Positions 52,036-57,763 of a stretch of DNA of 64,000 bases are shown here, piece by piece. The notes under the pieces were generated by a model. That model saw only the letters and a list, made by a program, of their open reading frames with translations, was not told where the DNA came from and did no database searches. The stretch lies in the NCBI GenBank assembly GCA_024401695.1, contig JAKSKN010000004.1, positions 1 to 64,000 on the forward strand. The letters run 5' to 3'. Numbering within the stretch: position 1 is the first letter of the stretch; each line of letters begins with the position of its first letter. Position numbers and translations under genes: made by a program. This DNA is from Bacteroidales bacterium. GTDB lineage: Bacteria; Bacteroidota; Bacteroidia; Bacteroidales; UBA932.

Positions 52036-52041
52036 GCCTGC

Positions 52042-52296
52042 ATGCTTAAAAACCGCGCAGAGGAATTAACGGAATCAACCTACATGGGAGAATACATTAT
52101 GGACAGGAAAGATATACGCGAGAAGGAGGACAGGGCGCTGGAGACGACGAAGGCGCAGAAGTGGAAGTCCTGGGTCAAGAACCTGGTTGCCGCCGCAATC
52201 GGCGCCATCGCTGCCGTGCTGTGGATGCACGCGGACGATGTGAAGGATGCAGCCTGCAGCCTGTTGGACGAGGATACCGCAGTGCATGCCGAGTAA
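52042..52296 (+). CDS. small membrane protein, holin-like, 84 aa
   Basis: The start at 52042 is chosen because it coincides with the predicted transcription start; ATG 52099 (MDRKDIREKEDRAL) is the main alternative. A charged helix precedes one transmembrane segment (NLVAAAIGAIAAVLWMH), and the tail is acidic. The layout (charged helix, one helix, short tail) is seen in some phage holins and superinfection or anchor proteins. Family unproven. Confidence 0.62.
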   Translation: MLKNRAEELTESTYMGEYIMDRKDIREKEDRALETTKAQKWKSWVKNLVAAAIGAIAAVLWMHADDVKDAACSLLDEDTAVHAE

Positions 52297-52308
52297 GCCG
52301 GCATGCAC
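52282..52308 (+). other. 10-bp hairpin at the end of a gene
   Basis: GTGCATGCCG (52282-52291) pairs with CGGCATGCAC (52299-52308); the stop codon lies in the loop. No T-run follows, so it is more likely an mRNA 3'-end or translational structure than an intrinsic terminator. Confidence 0.5.
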
Positions 52309-52335
52309 ACCTGTAACAGCAATTAAACAAAGACT

Positions 52336-53790
52336 ATGGCTACATACCATACAGTCGACGGACAGTCGTATTCGGTTACTGCCGATGGGGCGGAGGTGAC
52401 GGTATCGAACGCCTCCGGCCTCAACCAGACCGTCAAGGCCGGCACACAATACTCGTTCGTAGGCAACGGAGGAGACGTAACCGTCGCCGGCCCGCACCAC
52501 TTCGTCCAGCTCAAGGCGCCGTTCGGCTCCGGAGGAGGCAACGGAGGCGGAGGCGGTGGTGGAGGAGACGTCTACAAGGCACGCGACAACGACTTCACCG
52601 GCACCAACACGTTTGCAGGCGGTACAGTGTTTACAGGGCCTGTTACGTTGGACACGGACCTGGAGATAGGTAACGCCAGTTACGGAGAGCACGCAGAGTG
52701 GCTGCTGTATCTTGGCGACCCAAGGCACCAGGGAGAGTTCCACGAGGAGACGACAGGCATTATATGCAGCAAGGGGCCGGACGTGCATCATACTGTGGAT
52801 GATATCCTTGAGGCCCTGAACGTGCAGAGCCAGTTCAGGGATATAGTAACCGCCACCAAGGTGTCAGACTACGTGGTCAAGCTGACTGCGAATGAGGCCG
52901 GGGAGGGTCCGAACGCGTACAGGTTCTCCGGAGAGGATGGAAGCGACCCAGAACACCCGGTAGACAACCCGTGCTTCGGACTGGGTGGTGTCGGTATTGT
53001 CCAGACGGTTATCGGCTCGTCCACAACTGCAAGCGCCACCGCATATACCGCAGAGCGCAACGGGGACGCCATGCTGGCACTGCCGGACGTGGACCAGGAG
53101 GTACGCATGTACAGTCCGTGGCCTGTCAGCTCAGGATCGGTTGCCAGGAAGGTGGACGCATTGGAGACTGATATAAGGACAAAGCAGGATAAGCTGACCT
53201 TCGACAAATACCCCAAGCTCGGCAGTACAAATCCTGTGGTTTCCACCGGATTGTATCCTACTCCGCTTAATGTGGTGAAGGGAGGTGTGATCTCGTTCGA
53301 TGAGTCGCCGGACCCGATGGATCCAGCCCACCCCAAGTGCTTCATGCATCCCAACACGCTGTACATAGTGTGGGACAACGACCTGGATGACAGGGAGGTC
53401 GTGTCGGTACTGCCCGACAACCTGATGCCGGACTATTTCACTACGGCGGAGTTGCACATATTCAACCATGCGGACACTCCAATATCCGTACAGTGGCCCT
53501 CAACCTGGCACTGGTACGACAAGTCCAGCGACAGCTACAAGAAGGATGCCGACGGTCAAGTGTACAGCCCGGAGTTGACAGGTAGGAGCTGCATGTGCAT
53601 TATTGTAAGGTGCTCGGTGTTCGAGTCGACGCACTTCACACCGACGATGCGAATAGACCCGTTCATTATGGCCGAGGTGGCGTACGTACACCAGATGCAT
53701 GACGAGGATCCAGGTACAGATACTGATCCTGGTACAGATACTGATCCAGGTACAGATACTGATCCAGGTACAGATACTTCAGCGTACTAA
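52336..53790 (+). CDS. tail-fibre protein, cassette B, 484 aa
   Basis: Residues 1-60 (MATYHTVDGQSYSVTADGAE... VGNGGDVTVAG) are a diverged copy of the fibre at 47583, again followed by a poly-glycine hinge. The trunk contains YKARDNDFTGTNTFAGG, an ANEAGEGPN module like those in the giant fibre, and STNPVVSTGLYPT. It ends in four DPGTDT hexapeptides encoded by near-perfect 18-base repeats (53707-53780). The DUF285 protein follows after 5 bases. Confidence 0.8.
   Translation: MATYHTVDGQSYSVTADGAEVTVSNASGLNQTVKAGTQYSFVGNGGDVTVAGPHHFVQLKAPFGSGGGNGGGGGGGGDVYKARDNDFTGTNTFAGGTVFTGPVTLDTDLEIGNASYGEHAEWLLYLGDPRHQGEFHEETTGIICSKGPDVHHTVDDILEALNVQSQFRDIVTATKVSDYVVKLTANEAGEGPNAYRFSGEDGSDPEHPVDNPCFGLGGVGIVQTVIGSSTTASATAYTAERNGDAMLALPDVDQEVRMYSPWPVSSGSVARKVDALETDIRTKQDKLTFDKYPKLGSTNPVVSTGLYPTPLNVVKGGVISFDESPDPMDPAHPKCFMHPNTLYIVWDNDLDDREVVSVLPDNLMPDYFTTAELHIFNHADTPISVQWPSTWHWYDKSSDSYKKDADGQVYSPELTGRSCMCIIVRCSVFESTHFTPTMRIDPFIMAEVAYVHQMHDEDPGTDTDPGTDTDPGTDTDPGTDTSAY
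53707..53780 (+). repeat. four 18-base tandem repeats encoding DPGTDT
   Basis: The unit GATCCAGGTACAGATACT is repeated about four times with single-base changes at the end of the fibre gene. The same hexapeptide occurs inside the giant fibre near 44070-44100. Copy number could change by slippage and vary the length of the fibre tip. Confidence 0.8.
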
Positions 53791-53795
53791 AAGTT

Positions 53796-54512
53796 ATGCC
53801 TATACCATATAGTTTCAATCCTACTGGGAGACCTAGGAGCGTTAGCGGTTCGTCAGGGATGTATTTGGAAGGTACAGCATTGAAGGGCAGGCTCTGCAAC
53901 CCATCCACAGCAACGACCGTAGGCGAAGGCGCAGATGGAAGCACCCTGACAGACGGCTCCTACATGTTCTACAGCTCCGGCCTGACCTCGTGGACTGTGG
54001 ACATGCAGAACCTCACGAGCGGCGACCACATGTTCAGCAACTGCTACAGTCTGACTTCGTTCGCAGGTGACTTGTCGAGTCTCACGAACGGTAACTACAT
54101 GTTCAGCGGCTGCTACGGTATGACCTCGTTCTCAGGTGATCTTTCCAGCCTCACGAGCGGCAACTGGATGTTCTACAGTTGCAACCTGACCTCGTTCACT
54201 GGAGACCTCCCGAACCTCACGAACGGTTCCGACATGTTCTACGACTGCCGCGCCCTGACATCGTTCAACTCGACATTACCGAAATTAGAATCTGGGCAGG
54301 AAATGTTCGTGGCCTGCAAACTGGACGCTACTTCTGTACTCAACATACTGAATTCTATTCCGACATACACGAGCGGAATCCACAAACTACACCTCGGCAA
54401 TCGAAAGAACTACCTGGACTCAACCGATGTTGCAGAATTGCTAGGCACTACCACTCCTATTGCTGGTAAAAACTACAGCTACAAGGGCTGGTCAATTACA
54501 GTCACCGCATAA
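53796..54512 (+). CDS. short BspA/DUF285-type repeat adhesin, 238 aa
   Basis: A unique N-terminus of about 50 residues is followed by about six 23-residue units of the same kind as in the protein at 49111 (GLTSWTVDMQNLTSG, MTSFSGDLSSLTSG). The C-terminal cap is nearly the same (LDATSVLNILNSIPTYT). It is a shortened or ancestral version of that adhesin. With the fibre before it, it forms a second copy of the cassette. Confidence 0.85.
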   Translation: MPIPYSFNPTGRPRSVSGSSGMYLEGTALKGRLCNPSTATTVGEGADGSTLTDGSYMFYSSGLTSWTVDMQNLTSGDHMFSNCYSLTSFAGDLSSLTNGNYMFSGCYGMTSFSGDLSSLTSGNWMFYSCNLTSFTGDLPNLTNGSDMFYDCRALTSFNSTLPKLESGQEMFVACKLDATSVLNILNSIPTYTSGIHKLHLGNRKNYLDSTDVAELLGTTTPIAGKNYSYKGWSITVTA

Positions 54513-54560
54513 AGCGCTACATATTCTGAAAACAGCCTGAATACAGGGTTATATATACAT

Positions 54561-54577
54561 GACGGCACGGTGCCGTC
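54561..54577 (+). other. GACGGCAC/GTGCCGTC palindrome
   Basis: An almost uninterrupted 8-bp inverted repeat just before the terminator. It may add to transcription termination or be a protein-binding site. Confidence 0.4.
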
Positions 54578-54582
54578 GAATC

Positions 54583-54605
54583 CGGCCGCTTCAGCGGCCG
54601 TTTTT
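54583..54605 (+). terminator. intrinsic terminator after the fibre region
   Basis: CGGCCGC (54583-54589), loop TTCA, GCGGCCG (54594-54600), then five T. It ends the tail-fibre transcription unit. Confidence 0.9.
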
Positions 54606-54631
54606 ATTAACAATAAACCATTAGATAAACA

Positions 54632-54982
54632 ATGATGCTACTATTGCTAATATTGCTGTTTGCGTGTGCGCTATACGCACTGCGCAAGACCAATGTACAA
54701 CCGCCGGCGCCCGAGGACAAGCCCAAAGGGCCCAGGAAGCCACCCGAGTGGTGTTACGTCGGAGGAATCATCGACAACGTGCACAAGACGGCTACGGCCT
54801 TCTTCCACGACTTCGCCAACAACGATGACCGGGAACTGGAGATGTCGTACGTCGACTCCGTAAGCGGAGACGGCCTGGAGATGTCTGCCAGGGCGGTGTG
54901 CAACAGGTGGAACATGGAGGAGGCGGAAGCCCTCCGTAACACCGGGAGTATAGGAGCCGGGAATCCGCCTGGCACTAAGTGA
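54632..54982 (+). CDS. membrane-anchored protein, 116 aa
   Basis: An N-terminal transmembrane anchor (residues 2-17, MLLLLILLFACALYAL) is followed by a Pro/Lys-rich spacer (PPAPEDKPKGPRKPPEW) and a small soluble domain. The topology resembles inner-membrane spanins, which would pair with a lipoprotein such as that at 56901, but no family match is visible. Confidence 0.68.
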   Translation: MMLLLLILLFACALYALRKTNVQPPAPEDKPKGPRKPPEWCYVGGIIDNVHKTATAFFHDFANNDDRELEMSYVDSVSGDGLEMSARAVCNRWNMEEAEALRNTGSIGAGNPPGTK

Positions 54983-55180
54983 AACTGTACCCAGCTTTCC
55001 ATATGGGGGACGTAATAAGTATACTAAAGTATACATAGTAGTCGGGTATACTAAAGTATACCCTCCTACAAACAATAAAGAGGGGCTGCCGCCCCTGCGA
55101 CCCCGCATACGGTATGTAGGGTACAGTGTCAAAGGTTGTCCCAAAGGATGGCCTTTTTTTATCTGCCGTACGGTTTTTCC
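54983..55180 (+). promoter_or_regulatory. regulatory intergenic region with paired palindromes
   Basis: Two copies of the palindrome GTATACTAAAGTATAC (55019-55034 and 55046-55061) lie 27 bases apart. A hairpin AGGGGC-TGCC-GCCCCT (55081-55096), the short inverted repeat CATACGGTATG and the terminator at 55134 follow. The paired palindromes look like repressor or activator operators. No gene is visible here. Confidence 0.6.
55134..55160 (+). terminator. intrinsic terminator
   Basis: GGTTGTCC (55134-55141) pairs with GGATGGCC (55146-55153), including G-T pairs, across loop CAAA, followed by seven T. It lies directly before the promoter at 55181. Confidence 0.75.
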
Positions 55181-55209
55181 TTGACTGCCAACCGATCCCT
55201 GCATATAAT
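55181..55209 (+). promoter_or_regulatory. near-consensus sigma70-type promoter
   Basis: TTGACT (55181-55186), exactly 17 bases, TATAAT (55204-55209). The ATG at 55219 lies 10 bases after the -10, leaving a leader of about 0-3 bases. Confidence 0.85.
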
Positions 55210-55218
55210 GGCGTCGTT

Positions 55219-55497
55219 ATGAGCGATACGTCAAACGAAGTGGAGTACGAGTACGTCCCAGGATGCACTATCAGCGACAAGGCTGAGTTCACTGTAGGAG
55301 CCCTCCAGGAGCTTGTCGAAATGAAGTGCCGGGAGAATATGGTCAGATCTTTGTTCAAAGAGATTAACAAGCAGGAGGAGTCCAAGTGGAGTGTGTACGA
55401 CACGTTGACCAAGGCGCCGCTGTTCCTGGTGGTAGACCACCCGTTGGCGGTGCGTTTCTCTATTGGAAACGAGAATGTGGAGTTCTCGTCAAACTGA
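55219..55497 (+). CDS. hypothetical protein, 92 aa
   Basis: ATG 55219 is chosen because the promoter at 55181 excludes the longer frame from 55126, which would begin before the transcript. The protein is acidic at the start and helical in the middle (ELVEMKCRENMVRSLFKEIN). First gene of the unit that contains the sialylation pair. Function is not recognised. Confidence 0.75.
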   Translation: MSDTSNEVEYEYVPGCTISDKAEFTVGALQELVEMKCRENMVRSLFKEINKQEESKWSVYDTLTKAPLFLVVDHPLAVRFSIGNENVEFSSN

Positions 55498-55515
55498 TAA
55501 CAACCCATATACGAT

Positions 55516-56022
55516 ATGTTTAACCTGGACTTGAGTGGAAAGAGGGTGCTGGTGATAGGCAGCGGAGCCGACCTCAACGGGAGGAAGATGGCGGCGGAGG
55601 TAGACAACCCGGATGGAAAGTGGGACTTCGTCATCCGCTGCAACAGGTACTTCGGTGACCCTGAGGATGTAGGCTCTCGTATGGACCTGCTGATGGTGCG
55701 CTACTTCGCCTGGAGGAGGAACTTCCCGGAAGACATGCTGGAGAAGTCCCGCTGCATGGCTATATACGAGGGAGGGTTCACGCACGAGGAGCTGGTGTCC
55801 ATAGCCGAGGAGTGCAATATACGGAAGGCGTCGTGCGGCCTGCTGGCCTGTTGGTGGGCGCTGCAGATGGGAGCGGAGTCTGTGACTGTCATAGGGTTCG
55901 GCTACGGAGACGGCAAGTGGGCGGAGTTCAAGGTGTACCCGGACGGTACGAAGGACAACAACCCGATGTACGACTGGGACAAGGAGCACGAGTGGATGGA
56001 GTCGCACGTTCAGCTTATATAG
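55516..56022 (+). CDS. sialyltransferase-like glycosyltransferase
   Basis: The start has the layout of GT29/GT42 sialyltransferases: KRVLVIGSGADLNG (nucleotide-sugar loop), then WDFVIRCNRYF (family D-x-V-x-R-x-N), an M-D-L segment, and CGLLACWWALQMGAESVTVIG near residues 108-128, like the S-T-G-L-x-A-L...G-x-x-x-V-x-x-I-G stretch of these enzymes. They transfer sialic acid from CMP-sialate. The adjacent CMP-sialate-synthetase-like gene supports this. At 168 residues it is short, so acceptor-binding parts may be reduced or supplied by another protein. Confidence 0.65.
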   Translation: MFNLDLSGKRVLVIGSGADLNGRKMAAEVDNPDGKWDFVIRCNRYFGDPEDVGSRMDLLMVRYFAWRRNFPEDMLEKSRCMAIYEGGFTHEELVSIAEECNIRKASCGLLACWWALQMGAESVTVIGFGYGDGKWAEFKVYPDGTKDNNPMYDWDKEHEWMESHVQLI

Positions 56023-56025
56023 CGT

Positions 56026-56622
56026 ATGGTACACATATTCACGTCGCACAAGGAGTCGTCCAGGTTTCCCGGCAAGAACGCCGTGCTGCTGCCTTACACG
56101 GTGTCCTGGCTTGACAGGGCGGTACCGCTGCTCGGAGAGCAGAGCAGGGTGTACTGTGCCGGCGACAGGCTTGGAGGAATACCCAAGGACTGGAAATTCG
56201 TGCCGGCAGACACGTCCATAGGACACCTGGGAGTGCTGCGCGCCGCCGAGTGTGCGGCCGGCCCTGTAGAAGGCGACGTTTGTGTACTGGTGCAGTTCAC
56301 TCAACCGCTCAGGGAGCCCAGCCTGCTTAGGAGGTCCGTGGAGCTGTGTCGCTGTACCGGAAAGACTGTGGTGTCCGCTACCGAGATGCCGGACCCTGAA
56401 TGGCGCAGGATGGGGGCTGACGGTACATGGGCTAATTACAAGTCACACGACCGTGTACTGTACCACGACGGCCGCATATACGCCTGGCAACCTGGGCATG
56501 TCGCCGACATATTCGACAGCTCGGCAGAGCACGCTGTCGTTTTGACCTCGCTTCCGTTCATAGTAGACGTTGGAGACCCTGAGGACTGGCCGGTGGAGTT
56601 GCAGTCTATTGTGGCAAGATGA
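56026..56622 (+). CDS. neuA: CMP-sialic acid synthetase-like cytidylyltransferase
   Basis: The family activates sialic or other nonulosonic acids as CMP-sugars. The N-terminus has SHKESSRFPGKNAVLLP (family R-G-G-S-K-R-x-P-x-K-N), then VLVQFTQPLREPSLLRRSVE (family LQPTSPLR), and the ending VDVGDPEDWP matches the D-I-D-x-P-E-D-W closing motif. The 198-residue length is somewhat short for NeuA. R-G-G-S is replaced by KESS, so the triphosphate-loop chemistry deserves care. It starts 3 bases after the sialyltransferase-like gene. Confidence 0.75.
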   Translation: MVHIFTSHKESSRFPGKNAVLLPYTVSWLDRAVPLLGEQSRVYCAGDRLGGIPKDWKFVPADTSIGHLGVLRAAECAAGPVEGDVCVLVQFTQPLREPSLLRRSVELCRCTGKTVVSATEMPDPEWRRMGADGTWANYKSHDRVLYHDGRIYAWQPGHVADIFDSSAEHAVVLTSLPFIVDVGDPEDWPVELQSIVAR

Positions 56623-56643
56623 TTTTAACTTATTCTATATACG

Positions 56644-56868
56644 ATGAAGAAACTTACAAATGCAGACAAGTGGAGGCTAAGGACGGAGATGAGGCGCAGG
56701 CATGCGCCGGACATCGGCTTTACGGACTACTACGACCTTAGCGACGACTGGATGTACAGCCGTAACCGCAACCTCCTGTTCATGACTTCCAGGGTGTCGT
56801 CGGCCATGGACAGGATAATGGACACTGTCAGGGTCAGCAACAGGAGGCACGCTGTTACAAACTGTTGA
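56644..56868 (+). CDS. small basic protein, 74 aa
   Basis: Rich in Arg and Met (KWRLRTEMRRRHAPDIGF). No motif is recognised. Its stop overlaps the -35 of the next promoter. Confidence 0.65.
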   Translation: MKKLTNADKWRLRTEMRRRHAPDIGFTDYYDLSDDWMYSRNRNLLFMTSRVSSAMDRIMDTVRVSNRRHAVTNC

Positions 56869-56893
56869 CAACGCCTCACTGTTGTGTGAAAAT
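56865..56893 (+). promoter_or_regulatory. sigma70-type promoter, leaderless configuration
   Basis: TTGACA (56865-56870), 17-base spacer ending with extended -10 TGT, then GAAAAT (56888-56893). GTG 56901 begins 8 bases after the -10, at the expected transcription start. Confidence 0.6.
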
Positions 56894-56900
56894 AATTTCC

Positions 56901-57155
56901 GTGAAGACGATATTTGCAATTATAGCCGTATCCGCGTCATTGGTCTCGTGCTCTACGGTCAAGAAGATGAACACGGATGACTGGAACAAGCTGATCGACC
57001 TCGGCCAGAAGATTGTCCAGGACGCCCGTGCTATGGGCGCCGATGTGAACGAGGTAAAGGCCGCCATAGACGAGGTAAAGGCCCGCGAGGAGGCAGAGGC
57101 AAAGGACTCTGCCGTAACAGAGCCGGAAGCTGTAATTATAACTGGAGGAAAGTAA
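56901..57155 (+). CDS. small outer-membrane lipoprotein, 84 aa
   Basis: From GTG 56901 the protein begins with a signal peptide (KTIFAIIAVSASLVSCS). LVSC is a lipobox with Cys 15 (counting from this start) as the lipidated residue. A helical, charged rest follows (NEVKAAIDEVKAREEAEAK). Upstream starts are less likely because they precede the promoter. It could be the outer partner of a spanin pair or a host-surface modifier. Confidence 0.7.
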   Translation: MKTIFAIIAVSASLVSCSTVKKMNTDDWNKLIDLGQKIVQDARAMGADVNEVKAAIDEVKAREEAEAKDSAVTEPEAVIITGGK

Positions 57156-57156
57156 C

Positions 57157-57750
57157 ATGTACAAGCGGGCTCACGGCTACGGCGGCATGGCTAAAGTGCT
57201 GGAGCCGCTGTATTCGGCTTTCAAAAAAGATCTGTACTGGGAGAGGGGAGGCTATACGCCTCTTAACCCTGACTATTTGTTCTTCAAGCGCAAGCACCCC
57301 AGGCTGGCCTCGTTGCTTTCTGAAAGGCAGGCCATGGCTGAATCGGCACAAAACCTTGGAGAGGTGCCTGCGCTGTATGCAGACACGTTCCTGAAAACAC
57401 GTGGACCTGGTCCTGGACCAGGCACAAACTTACTGTTCGGAGAATTGTTGCCTGGCGGTGGGAATAGCTCTGCACGCAAGTACCTGGCAGGGTCGCTACT
57501 GCATGACACTCCTGACTACGACATGGCCAGAAGGGTTGCTAAAACGCTTGTCGATAGAGGAGGAGGATTTGCCTATAAGCAGGCGTTGGATAATACAGAT
57601 TCTATGCTTCGCGGCATAGTCAACGGTTCATCCGGTAAACCTGCTGACGTCTCTGTGGACAGCGGGACTCTGCTGCGCAGGTTGTGGAGCAGTTTCCGCA
57701 ATTCTCATCCTATGTCTGAGGGAAAGCTCGGTAGGTTGTATAATATATAG
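57157..57750 (+). CDS. hypothetical virion-block protein, 197 aa
   Basis: Preceded by a good Shine-Dalgarno (GGAGGAAA). Starts MYKRAHGYGGMAKVLEPLYS and contains a Gly/Pro run (GPGPGPG). Helical and basic at the end. Its neighbours are glycine-zipper virion-type proteins. Function is not recognised. Confidence 0.72.
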   Translation: MYKRAHGYGGMAKVLEPLYSAFKKDLYWERGGYTPLNPDYLFFKRKHPRLASLLSERQAMAESAQNLGEVPALYADTFLKTRGPGPGPGTNLLFGELLPGGGNSSARKYLAGSLLHDTPDYDMARRVAKTLVDRGGGFAYKQALDNTDSMLRGIVNGSSGKPADVSVDSGTLLRRLWSSFRNSHPMSEGKLGRLYNI

Positions 57751-57763
57751 AGTTTAGTGTACT

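Noticed and set aside
53707-53780. Iterons of a replication origin
   Set aside because: The 18-base repeats are in frame within the fibre gene and encode DPGTDT, which also occurs in the giant fibre protein.
49111-54512. CRISPR-like or non-coding tandem array
   Set aside because: The repeats are in frame, vary at codon wobble positions, and encode a known surface-protein repeat; there are no spacer-like unique segments of fixed length.
47583-54512. Diversity-generating retroelement acting on the fibre or adhesin genes
   Set aside because: No reverse transcriptase or template/variable repeat pair with adenine-specific changes is visible in the window.
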